Source: Candidatus Melainabacteria bacterium
Lineage (GTDB): Bacteria > Cyanobacteriota > Vampirovibrionia > Obscuribacterales > Obscuribacteraceae
Assembly (NCBI GenBank): GCA_003175915.1
Contig: PSRH01000013.1
Location: 1 to 11,348 of the forward strand
Direction of reading: 5' to 3'
DNA length: 11,348 nt
In this document: one piece after another, positions 1 through 6,473 of the stretch
Numbering within the stretch: position 1 is the stretch's first letter
How the letters are laid out: the number at the start of each line of letters is the position of its first letter
Made by a program: the position numbers and the translations under genes
The notes under the pieces: generated by a model
What the model was told of the DNA's origin: nothing
Databases searched by the model: none
The model's input: only the letters and a program-made list of their open reading frames with translations

Positions 1-593
1 CCCTTGCCATTCGCCAACTTCAAAGATTCTTGAATCAACGACTCAGCGCGATCGTACTTATTTAGCTTGAAGTAGGCGTTGGCTAGTTGATAATCAAGTG
101 CCGCCAGTTCATCACCCTTAGCGCTAACCTTTACCTTCTCGCGCAACGCCAAGGCTCTCTCGGCGTAGCGTTCAACTGCCGCATAATTGTTCCGCGCGTA
201 GTTGATCTTAGTTAATGCGGCAAGAACGTGCCAAGCGTCTGGATAATTTCCGCCCATTCGTTCAAGTATGCTCAATTCCCTTTCGTAATGAATTTCCGCT
301 TTCTTCAGTTGACCAAAGACCATATAGAGATCCGCCAGAGCCCGAAGCGATTGAGAAAGTCTTGGATCATCCTCCCCAAATTTCTCAGCTACGGCTAGAG
401 CTTTTGAAAACCATAGCTCAGCTTCATCACGTTTTCCGGCACGTTCGAATCTCTGTCCTATCATGGAGTACTTTTGCCAGGTTTGGGCTTGATTGCTGGC
501 AAGCAACGGTCGTTGTTCAAGAAAAAGAAGAAGGATGGCCGGCAGGGCTTGGTAGAACTTCTTTCGGAAGCACCTCAAATGCTCTTGCCTCAT
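1..593 (-). CDS. Secreted TPR protein, C-terminus beyond left edge
   Basis: This frame is open from an ATG at 593 to the window edge (197 codons seen, no stop), so the gene is cut by the window, not broken. Residues 1-17 are basic (RKK at 10-12), followed by a short hydrophobic stretch at about 16-25 (ALPAILLLFL) and LLASNQA, which together look like a Sec signal peptide, though weaker than in the two paralogues. From W39 onward come helical TPR units at about 40-71, 81-114, 121-153 and 164-195, with typical A/L/Y spacing (AEIHYERELSILE, RYAERALALREK). Residues 39-114, including FGEDDPRL at 72-79, match the N-terminal module of the TPR proteins at 1480-3096 and 6474-8192. The start is supported by GAGGGG nine bases upstream and by an in-frame stop at 661-663. 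TPR arrays usually bind proteins; the partner is unknown. It follows the response regulator by 112 bp but has its own promoter candidate. Confidence 0.85.
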   Translation of the reverse strand, partial: MRQEHLRCFRKKFYQALPAILLLFLEQRPLLASNQAQTWQKYSMIGQRFERAGKRDEAELWFSKALAVAEKFGEDDPRLSQSLRALADLYMVFGQLKKAEIHYERELSILERMGGNYPDAWHVLAALTKINYARNNYAAVERYAERALALREKVKVSAKGDELAALDYQLANAYFKLNKYDRAESLIQESLKLANGK

Positions 594-607
594 GGGGTTT
601 TGCCCCT
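594..607 (-). promoter_or_regulatory. Shine-Dalgarno inside a small hairpin
   Basis: The minus strand reads GAGGGGCAAAACCCCATG. GAGGGG is a strong ribosome binding site nine bases before the ATG at 593, but its GGGG can pair with CCCC directly before the ATG, closing a 5-nt loop (CAAAA). All four pairs are G-C, so the stem could partly hide the ribosome binding site. Whether it regulates translation is inference. Confidence 0.5.
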
Positions 608-636
608 CAATTAAGAAGAATCCCGGCAACAACAAT

Positions 637-645
637 ATTCTAGCA
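637..645 (-). promoter_or_regulatory. Extended -10 promoter candidate for the TPR gene at 593
   Basis: Read on the minus strand this is TGC-TAGAAT: a TGn element followed by a -10 hexamer matching TATAAT at 5 of 6 positions. Transcription would begin near 630 and give a leader of about 37 nt that ends in the hairpin covering the ribosome binding site. No good -35 hexamer lies 16-18 bp upstream, which is usual for extended -10 promoters. It was identified by eye only. Confidence 0.35.
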
Positions 646-705
646 ATCAGAGGCGAAAGCTATTCGATTGTCATGCCAAGTTTCGCTCAAGACCCAGCTA
701 CTTCA

Positions 706-1377
706 CTAGGATTCCAACCTGTAACCGACACCATGTACAGTCTTGATCAAAGAAGGCTCACCATCAATTTGCAGCTTTTGACGAAGTCTCCTGATACAAG
801 TGTATATTGCATCCAATGAGACATCAGCATCCGTTTCCCATACTCGCTGCAAGAGTGCCTCCGTACTAAATATTTGATTAGGGTGGCGGGCAAAAAACTC
901 AAGCAAGGCAAACTCCATTGGTTGCAGAGCAATGTTTTCGCCATTCTTAGTCACACGATGGTTATTCGGATCAATTATATATTTGCCAAGTTGCATAACA
1001 TTGCCCAGGTAGCCAGTTGGCCTTCGTAATAGGGCGCGCACTCGAGCAAGAAGTTCTTGCGGGTGAAACGGTTTCGTCAAATAGTCGTCAGCGCCTGCGT
1101 CGAGCCCATCGGCTCGCTCTCCTATGGCATCCTTGGCAGTCAGGATCAATATAGGAGTGGTGCCTCCTGAGGTGCGGAATTGCCTACAAAGCTCTATCCC
1201 GTGCAAACCCGGCAGGAGCAAATCCAAAATAATCAGGTCGTACTCAAAAGCCTTTAAGCTCTCGAGAGCTTCTGCACCATTGTGGATTACTTCCGACATA
1301 TGGTGCTCGAGCTTCAGCCACTCTTCGATCGTGTCGCAGAGTGCCTCATCGTCTTCGACAATTAGTACTTTCGCCAT
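706..1377 (-). CDS. OmpR/PhoB-family response regulator
   Basis: A DNA-binding response regulator of 223 aa, the usual length for this family, cytoplasmic. The N-terminal receiver domain (about 1-120, counting from the ATG at 1377) has every expected residue: acidic pair D9-D10 in VLIVEDDE, phospho-acceptor D52 in IILDLLLPG, T80 in ILILTAKD, and K102 in DDYLTKPF. The C-terminal winged helix (about 128-223) shows family hallmarks: LQPMEFALLEFFARHPNQ, the recognition-helix region DAIYTCIRRLRQKL, and the wing KTVHGVGYRL. A TTG at 1383 would add two residues, but the ATG gives the standard beginning MAKVLIVEDD. Neither start has a clear Shine-Dalgarno. The gene sits 102 bp after one TPR gene and 112 bp before another on the same strand, so co-transcription is possible. 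The histidine kinase at 3284-5110 is the nearest candidate phosphodonor, by proximity only. Target genes cannot be read from the sequence. Confidence 0.95.
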   Translation of the reverse strand: MAKVLIVEDDEALCDTIEEWLKLEHHMSEVIHNGAEALESLKAFEYDLIILDLLLPGLHGIELCRQFRTSGGTTPILILTAKDAIGERADGLDAGADDYLTKPFHPQELLARVRALLRRPTGYLGNVMQLGKYIIDPNNHRVTKNGENIALQPMEFALLEFFARHPNQIFSTEALLQRVWETDADVSLDAIYTCIRRLRQKLQIDGEPSLIKTVHGVGYRLES

Positions 1378-1479
1378 TTGCAAAAAGAGTAAAGGAAGAT
1401 AGCGCTACTATTTTTTCACAAGCATCGGCTTCTATCACTGCCAGAAGTATATTAAGCAATGTTAATGATTGCCCGTGGC

Positions 1480-3096
1480 TTAGTAGGGCGGCTCTACAGC
1501 CATTTTCGCTCCTCCCTTTCGGGTTGATTTCAGCAGTTTCGCTTGCCGGGCAATTTCATCAGCCTCAGCGCTTCTGTTTGTCGAACGTAGCAAGACTTCA
1601 AATGCGCTATAACTCGACAAATACACGTTAGGATCAAGGTTGGATTGGGAAAAGCCCTTGATTGCCAACTTATAGAGCGGTTCTGCCGCAGCGTAATTCT
1701 TTCGAGCGCAATACATGTTAGCCAATTGCATCGCTATTCTCGCCGCTGCCGGGCTGTTGGCAAGGTCCGGAACTTCTTTTTCATATATTGCTAAGGCGCG
1801 CTGATATAAAGGAAACGCCTGATCAAACTTGCCTTGGTTGTAATAGAGTTGGCCGAGCACGCTGGCAGTGCGTCCTGTGAAGTATGATTGCGCTCCAGCG
1901 CATTTTTCATCAATGGCGAGAGCACGCCGGATCAACGGTTCAGCAGAGGCCAGGTCCTTCTGGATCATACAAATGTTACCCAGCTGACAGAGACAGCTGG
2001 CTACACCAACTGATTGCTGCCCGCTCGACTTTTCATACCCCGTCATAGCCTCCTTGTAGTACCTTGCCGCTGCCGAATAGTTTTTTTGATTGAAAAGACT
2101 GTCCGCCAATCTGAACAAGGTAATAGCCCGATTCAATTCACCCAGGGCAGCTTCTCCCTTTGCCGATAGTGCTTGCTCGAAGATCGGTTTGGCTTTGTCA
2201 TATTCGCCTATGTTTTGAAGCTGAGCGCCCACGGTCAACAATATTGCCGGCCTGCCCTGACGCTGGCAATTCTTGGCCAGAGCCAAAAGACGATTAACGG
2301 TCTGCTCCGCCTCGGCCTTCTTGCCACAGGCCTTCTGAGTTTTTGCCAGCCTGGCCAGAGCAATCAGGGCGTCGCGGTCGCATTTGCCGCCCGCCCTTTC
2401 GGCAAGGACAACCGCCCGTTTATATAGCCGCTGCGCCTGTTCATAATCTCCCGTGTTTCTGTAGTTATCTGCTGCCTCGATCACCTCATTGGGTAACTCT
2501 GGCATATTGGGCGTGCGGATCCGCCTGAGGGCTAATCCTCTTTCATACCAGGCCTTTGCTTCTTGATACTTCCCCTGAAGCCCTAGGTCGCGAGCCAATT
2601 CCCAGACGATGATCAGTTCCTGACCATCACCACTCGTGTTGGTCTTTTCTTTATGAGCAAGGGCATCTCGAAGATACTGTTCCGCCTCAGAGTAATTGCC
2701 GCTCTCCTTGCAAATTTGTCCCAATTGACCCAGGTCATAGGCAATGTCGGGATACTTCTCTCCCAATCCCTTGAGAATCTTAAGTTCACGCCGGTAAAGG
2801 CTTTCTGCCCGAGCCAATTTCTTCCGGACAAAACACACATCGGCCAGCTCACGCAACGTGGCAGTCAGTCTCGGGTCTTGTTCGCCAAATGATTCGGCTT
2901 TCTCAAGGGCAGCCTCAAGCAGCTTATCTGCCTCCTCCAGGCGATAGTCCTTCTTGGCCTCACTGCCTCTGGACATCAAGTCCTCCCAGGAGGGAGCCGC
3001 AGCCGAGCCGGGCAGCCGGGCGACTAATGAACAGAAAAGCACAAGCCACAGAGCTTTTTGCTGCCCTTTCATTGTTGGTGGACGGACTCTCGGCAT
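1480..3096 (-). CDS. Secreted TPR-repeat protein (kinesin light chain-like TPRs)
   Basis: A 538-aa protein made almost entirely of TPR units. Residues 9-34 form a Sec signal peptide: basic MKGQQK, hydrophobic ALWLVLFCSLVA, then a likely signal peptidase I site near GSA-AA. About eleven or twelve 34-residue helical hairpins follow at roughly 42-residue spacing, the layout of TPR_12/kinesin light chain-type repeats. Examples are AEQYLRDALAHKEK (138-151), AQRLYKRAVVLAER (221-234), AEPLIRRALAIDEK (385-398) and AEPLYKLAIKGFSQ (471-484). Module 36-112, with FGEQDPRL at 70-77, is shared with the other two TPR proteins here. There is no catalytic domain, so a periplasmic or secreted scaffold role is most likely. 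The start could be the ATG at 3096 or at 3072 (MKGQQK); neither has a Shine-Dalgarno, and the second gives a more standard signal peptide. It is divergent from the histidine kinase and upstream of the response regulator. Confidence 0.9.
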   Translation of the reverse strand: MPRVRPPTMKGQQKALWLVLFCSLVARLPGSAAAPSWEDLMSRGSEAKKDYRLEEADKLLEAALEKAESFGEQDPRLTATLRELADVCFVRKKLARAESLYRRELKILKGLGEKYPDIAYDLGQLGQICKESGNYSEAEQYLRDALAHKEKTNTSGDGQELIIVWELARDLGLQGKYQEAKAWYERGLALRRIRTPNMPELPNEVIEAADNYRNTGDYEQAQRLYKRAVVLAERAGGKCDRDALIALARLAKTQKACGKKAEAEQTVNRLLALAKNCQRQGRPAILLTVGAQLQNIGEYDKAKPIFEQALSAKGEAALGELNRAITLFRLADSLFNQKNYSAAARYYKEAMTGYEKSSGQQSVGVASCLCQLGNICMIQKDLASAEPLIRRALAIDEKCAGAQSYFTGRTASVLGQLYYNQGKFDQAFPLYQRALAIYEKEVPDLANSPAAARIAMQLANMYCARKNYAAAEPLYKLAIKGFSQSNLDPNVYLSSYSAFEVLLRSTNRSAEADEIARQAKLLKSTRKGGAKMAVEPPY

Positions 3097-3283
3097 GACG
3101 CTGCTTTAATATCTTGACTATTTGCGCAAAGTGTCCCTGACCAGAAATTCACTCTTTACGGTGCTTTAGAACACCTGGAGTGCAGGTATATATTCAATCA
3201 TAGGCCCCTTTTTCCTTTGCCTGAATTTAGCCAGGTAGTGGTCAGCCCGAATCCCTATTCTTGATCATGGTACTAAAACGCCA
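3097..3283. other. Divergent intergenic region between TPR gene and kinase
   Basis: This 187-bp region must carry the promoters of both divergent genes. It contains a perfect 10-bp palindrome TTTGCGCAAA (3121-3130), an inverted repeat ACCTG-GAGTG-CAGGT (3173-3187) and a pair of related heptamers 11 bp apart (TAGCCAG at 3228-3234, TGGTCAG at 3239-3245). All are possible regulator sites; none matches a site I can assign with certainty. No convincing minus-strand promoter was found for the TPR gene. Confidence 0.5.
3165..3194 (+). promoter_or_regulatory. Kinase promoter candidate with dyad in spacer
   Basis: TTTAGA (3165-3170, 4 of 6 to TTGACA) and TATATT (3189-3194, 5 of 6 to TATAAT) are separated by 18 bp. 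The inverted repeat ACCTG-N5-CAGGT (3173-3187) lies wholly inside the spacer, where MerR-type activators or repressors bind. Transcription would start near 3201 with a leader of about 80 nt. It was assigned by eye. Confidence 0.3.
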
Positions 3284-5110
3284 ATGAAGGGCATGAAATT
3301 CCAATTTCAAAACGCGACGCTTGTCCGCAACGGGCTTTTGATTGTTTCCGTGCCGCTATTTTTCGCTGTCGTTTTCGTCGTCATTCTTTCCTTCCTGCTC
3401 CACGAATCTGAACAAGAAACGGACCGGGAAATTCATATGCAGAAGGTGATGGCTTCCAAAAACGGGCTGCTTGCCTGCTTCCTTGATTCCGTCCTGGAAG
3501 TGTCCAGTTGGTCCATGTACAAGCACCAGGACACGCTCAGTCGCTACTTCGAGTCTCGCAAGAAACTCGATCAAGCCTTCAAGAGCACCAGGGAACTCGT
3601 CGCCAACGATCCTAAGCAAGAGCAGACGCTTGAGCGCATGGAACTTATCCAAAAGCGCTTGTTCAGTCTAATCGATAGCATTCGTACCTCAGCAAGAGAA
3701 GATGGTGATTTCGGACTTGTCCACATTGCCGGCTTGAGAACACAGCTCGAGAGTCTCTTAGCGGCCTACAAGAGCGAAGCAGCAGGATTACTGGAAATGG
3801 AGGTGAATCGACCGGTTGCGCCCTGGCGACTGTGGATAAAACGGTTCCTCATTTTGGGTGGTATCATCAATTTTCTCCTCACCCTTTCTCTTGCCTGGTT
3901 CTTCACGAAAACAATCTCGCGGCGCCTCCTGCTGATGAGAGATAACATGGCCCGTCTTGCCAGTGAGATGCCCCTCAACCCGGTTTCGCGTGGAAACGAT
4001 GAAATCGCCACGCTCGATCTTTGGTTCCACCAGATGGCTCAGGATCTGGAAGCGGCAAAGAAGACGGAGAAGCAAATCCTTGCCAATATGCCTGTTGGCC
4101 TGGCGATTGCCAATGAGCGGGGCCTGATCGAATTGACCAATTCAACCACTGAGGAGATGTTTGTTGTTCAACCAGGAGCTCTAATCGGAGAACCCCTCGC
4201 CACCCTATTTGCCGATCGAAATACAGATGAGAGAAGGAGCTTTCTCAAATCGCTTTCCGAAAAGGCGGTCGGCCGCTCTCTTGAAATGTTCGCGAAGCGA
4301 TCCAGCGGCGAGAAATTTCCGGTAGAGGTTTCAATCACCGAACTCAATATGCAAGAAGGAAGACGCTGGCTAGCGACGATGGTGGATGTTACTCAGAGAC
4401 ACGAAATCGAGCGAATAAAGCGAGAGTTTGTCGCTATGGTCAGTCATGATCTTCGTACGCCACTGACCTCGTTGCAGAGTACTCTGGCCTTGATTGCCAC
4501 CGGTGCGCTGGGACAATTGTCAGACCGCGGGCAGCGCATGGCCAAGCGAGCGGAAGGAGAATCAGTACGTCTGATCAATTTGATTGGCGATTTATTGTTT
4601 ATCGAAAAAATGGAATCTGGCAAGTTCGATATCCGCCTGGAAGACGTGGAACTCTCCGATGTTTTGCTGCAGTCCGTCGAAGCAGTGCAGAAAGCCGCTC
4701 AGGCACAGGGAGTCGTGATCGAGACACCGGCCACGGATGTTCACCTTTCCGCCGATCCCGATCGTCTCGTGCAAGTTCTGGTGAATTTGCTTTCCAACGC
4801 CATCAAGTTTTCGCCTGAAAAAAGCGTGGTGACGATTTCAGTTAAGGAGTCCGATGACTGGCTTGAGTTACGGGTTGTTGATCACGGTCGCGGCATACCA
4901 CCGGAATATCGAGACATCATCTTCGAGAGATTCGCTCAGGTGGAAGCGAACGATTCCCGGGAGAAAGGCGGAACGGGATTGGGCCTGCCAATCTGCAAAT
5001 TGATCGTCGAGGGTCATCGAGGACGCATAGGTGTCGAGAGCACCAATGGACACGGCAGTACATTCTGGTTCCGCATACCAAAGACAGCAACATCTCCTGC
5101 TTGCGTTTGA
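3284..5110 (+). CDS. Membrane sensor histidine kinase (CHASE3-like, HAMP, PAS, HisKA, HATPase)
   Basis: A complete 608-aa inner-membrane sensor kinase. Membrane segment 1 spans about 17-39. A helical extracytoplasmic region (40-183) resembles a CHASE3-type four-helix bundle. Membrane segment 2 spans about 188-208, followed by a HAMP linker (209-262) and a PAS domain (about 263-375, LANMPVGLAIANERGLIELTN). The HisKA H-box FVAMVSHDLRTPL carries phospho-acceptor H388. The ATP-binding domain shows the N-box NLLSNAIKFSP (N505), G1 DHGRGIP (533-539), F-box FERF (547-550) and G2 GGTGLGL (562-568). All catalytic motifs are intact, so it should autophosphorylate at H388 and pass phosphate to a response regulator. 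There is no fused receiver, so the partner is separate; the OmpR-type regulator at 706-1377 is the nearest candidate. The start may be the ATG at 3284 or at 3293; neither has a well-placed ribosome binding site. The input signal is unknown. Confidence 0.96.
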   Translation: MKGMKFQFQNATLVRNGLLIVSVPLFFAVVFVVILSFLLHESEQETDREIHMQKVMASKNGLLACFLDSVLEVSSWSMYKHQDTLSRYFESRKKLDQAFKSTRELVANDPKQEQTLERMELIQKRLFSLIDSIRTSAREDGDFGLVHIAGLRTQLESLLAAYKSEAAGLLEMEVNRPVAPWRLWIKRFLILGGIINFLLTLSLAWFFTKTISRRLLLMRDNMARLASEMPLNPVSRGNDEIATLDLWFHQMAQDLEAAKKTEKQILANMPVGLAIANERGLIELTNSTTEEMFVVQPGALIGEPLATLFADRNTDERRSFLKSLSEKAVGRSLEMFAKRSSGEKFPVEVSITELNMQEGRRWLATMVDVTQRHEIERIKREFVAMVSHDLRTPLTSLQSTLALIATGALGQLSDRGQRMAKRAEGESVRLINLIGDLLFIEKMESGKFDIRLEDVELSDVLLQSVEAVQKAAQAQGVVIETPATDVHLSADPDRLVQVLVNLLSNAIKFSPEKSVVTISVKESDDWLELRVVDHGRGIPPEYRDIIFERFAQVEANDSREKGGTGLGLPICKLIVEGHRGRIGVESTNGHGSTFWFRIPKTATSPACV

Positions 5111-5166
5111 TTTACCCCTCAAGCAGCCTACTTGCTTTCATAAATATAGCCTTAACAAGACTGCCC

Positions 5167-5184
5167 TTGGTCAACTTTTGGTCA
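5167..5184 (+). promoter_or_regulatory. Direct repeat with 11-bp spacing, OmpR/PhoB-site-like
   Basis: TTGGTCA occurs at 5167-5173 and again at 5178-5184, exactly 11 bp apart. Tandem heptamers one helical turn apart are the usual binding architecture of OmpR/PhoB-family regulators, and one is encoded at 706-1377. A related pair lies in the kinase leader (3228-3245). The link to that regulator is inference. Confidence 0.35.
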
Positions 5185-5261
5185 GAAACGATTGCTTGAA
5201 TTCTTGAAAATTTAGTAGCTCGGGGTCCGCAGAAAATCTGTGGATGGAGTTTCTATTGTGT

Positions 5262-5290
5262 GTGATACTGTAAGCAGTATCACTATTTTG
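5262..5290 (+). terminator. Probable intrinsic terminator downstream of kinase
   Basis: GTGATACTG (5262-5270), a TAAG loop and CAGTATCAC (5275-5283) form a perfect 9-bp stem followed by TATTTTGG. The U-tract is short, so termination may be partial. It lies about 150 bp after the kinase stop codon and could end that transcript, or a small RNA started between 5185 and 5260. The minus strand has no T-run after the stem. Confidence 0.5.
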
Positions 5291-5522
5291 GCTTGATATA
5301 CTCTTCAACCGCGCTACCAGAGCCATTTTTGTGAGATATATCGTGACTAGCTTTGGCAGGCATGCAAATGCAATTTAATTGATTGTTTCTCGGCCGCGAG
5401 CCCGGACAGTGTCTTGCCCATATACGGGAAGTCGAGGAACTCTCTTGAGAACGTCGTCCCTCTTGTTGTAAGATTTCCCTACGAGTCAATTCCTTTCACT
5501 TCTTCGGACGCCGAGACACTAA

Positions 5523-5882
5523 CCCCAAGCTATTCAGCCTCTTAATCGCTTCGAGCACTCTTGTCTAAGAGTTGTAGCTTCGCTGCCTTGTTTCAACTTT
5601 CATGAAAGGAGAGTTCCAGAGAAATGGAAAGAGCTTTTGGAGCAGGCAATTGAAGGAGTGACGGATTTCTCAGGCATGGATGTCACGGACGAAGTCAAAT
5701 CAATCTAGCGCCAAGATCAAATGAGGATGACTGGTATCCTCGCTTGTCTCGGGCCAACCAAAGAAACCAGGAACACCATCTACCGAGTGCGTACCTTCCA
5801 AATTCCAATGCGCGCGCATTGGGCACCGGAGGTTAGTGTTCCTCGCTTTACGCTTGGAGGTCGCACATGGATTCTTTCGTAG
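5523..5882 (+). pseudogene. Possible decayed reading frame with one internal stop
   Basis: The frame starting at 5523 is open for 61 codons to a TAG at 5706-5708, then for 57 more to a TAG at 5880-5882. The first part has protein-like composition (VPEKWKELLEQAIEG, DFSGMDVTDEVKSI) but no ATG. The second part could start at the ATG at 5721 and give a 53-aa product overlapping the next gene. At this base composition about five stops would be expected in 120 codons, so one is mildly unusual. No family is recognised. It may be the remains of a gene or chance. Confidence 0.2.
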
Positions 5883-6292
5883 TGTTCAAGCGTCTGAAGA
5901 CGGCGGCGAATCAGCTCGATCTATCCTGCTTAAATGTGAAGGATGACGAGCTGGTGCATCTCGCCCTTATAGAGGTGGAGCACATTTCCTTCGCCGGAAA
6001 TCCACACCTCACTATCGAGGGCTTGAAGAAGCTGGCTCCGAAGGGCGATAAGTATCGATTTATCGATTTCATGCATTCCGGGATCAAGATCGACGACGCG
6101 GGGCTGTTGACGATCACCGAGCTGTTTCCCAATGTGACCACCCTCTGGTTGGGTGGTGCGGGCTTCGAGGTCACTCCTGAGGGACTCAAAGCTCTGGCCC
6201 GGTGCGCCCATCTACAGGATATCGCCATCGCCGACCCAGTGCTACTTGCCGCAGTGAAGAAACTATTTCGGCAACTGAAGGTTAGCCCCTAG
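5867..6292 (+). CDS. Small leucine-rich-repeat-like protein
   Basis: A 141-aa protein without signal peptide or membrane segment, so probably cytoplasmic. The start is well supported: GGAGGT (5856-5861) lies five bases before the ATG, the best ribosome binding site in the window. The sequence has a repeated pattern like ribonuclease-inhibitor-type leucine-rich repeats: LDLSCLNVKDDELVHLAL (17-34), ISFAGNPHLTIEGLKKLA (40-57), a middle unit DFMHSGIKIDDAGLLTIT, and LWLGGAGFEVTPEGLKALA. Each pairs a short beta-strand with a helix, and the repeat phrase 'T.EGLK.LA' occurs twice. Such folds bind proteins; the partner is unknown and no enzymatic motif is visible. It stands alone: its neighbours on both sides are gene-poor or convergent, and it ends 18 bp before a strong terminator, so it is probably monocistronic. 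Confidence 0.8.
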   Translation: MDSFVVFKRLKTAANQLDLSCLNVKDDELVHLALIEVEHISFAGNPHLTIEGLKKLAPKGDKYRFIDFMHSGIKIDDAGLLTITELFPNVTTLWLGGAGFEVTPEGLKALARCAHLQDIAIADPVLLAAVKKLFRQLKVSP

Positions 6293-6310
6293 CACCCATC
6301 TCCAAGAGCC

Positions 6311-6357
6311 CAACCGAGGGAAGTAGGAATCGAATTCTTACTTCCCTCGGTTGTTTT
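6311..6357 (+). terminator. Strong intrinsic terminator after LRR-like gene
   Basis: The arms at 6311-6330 and 6334-6353 pair over 20 bp with a single G-U wobble, a 3-nt loop (CGA), and TTTT (6354-6357) directly after. It begins 18 bp after the stop codon. On the minus strand no T-run follows the hairpin, so it should mainly serve the plus strand. Confidence 0.93.
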
Positions 6358-6426
6358 ATATAAGCGACCGGATCTGTCCGTTCCTTCCTAAGAAGCCAAA
6401 AACGCCGGCATTCTCGGTGACTTTGC

Positions 6427-6462
6427 ACTTTTTGCACTTTTTGTACTTTTTGTCCTTTTTTC
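6427..6462. repeat. 9-bp tandem repeat (ACTTTTTGY), four units
   Basis: Four consecutive 9-bp units: ACTTTTTGC, ACTTTTTGT, ACTTTTTGT and a diverged CCTTTTTTC, preceded by a shortened unit ACTTTGC at 6420-6426. It lies in the gap between two convergent genes, 12-47 bp after the stop of the minus-strand TPR gene, where its transcript would read as A-rich. It is probably a slippage-prone minisatellite; unit number may vary between strains. Confidence 0.85.
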
Positions 6463-6473
6463 AGCAGTACGCA

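Larger units (their letters stand above)
5111..5866. other. Gene-poor stretch with regulatory-looking elements
   Basis: This 756-bp stretch has no convincing intact gene. It contains a direct repeat with 11-bp spacing (5167-5184), a terminator-like hairpin (5262-5283) and, from 5523 to 5882, an unusually open plus-strand frame broken by one TAG. A 68-codon minus-strand frame at 5283-5489 starts with TTG, has no well-placed ribosome binding site and shows no recognisable pattern, so it is not called. No tRNA-like fold was seen. Confidence 0.5.

Noticed and set aside
215..643. 142-codon plus-strand frame
   Set aside because: Antisense to the TPR gene ending beyond the left edge, whose repeats are unmistakable; its own product shows no pattern.
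3267..3287. Six-codon leader frame (MVLKRQ) whose TGA overlaps the kinase ATG as ATGA
   Set aside because: No ribosome binding site before it, and so short that chance is the simplest explanation.
5283..5489. 68-codon minus-strand frame
   Set aside because: TTG start with no properly spaced ribosome binding site, overlaps the terminator-like hairpin, no recognisable pattern.
5300..5520. tRNA-like or other structured RNA in the gene-poor stretch
   Set aside because: GC-rich segments such as 5390-5450 do not fold by eye into a cloverleaf, and no anticodon arm or T-arm consensus was found.
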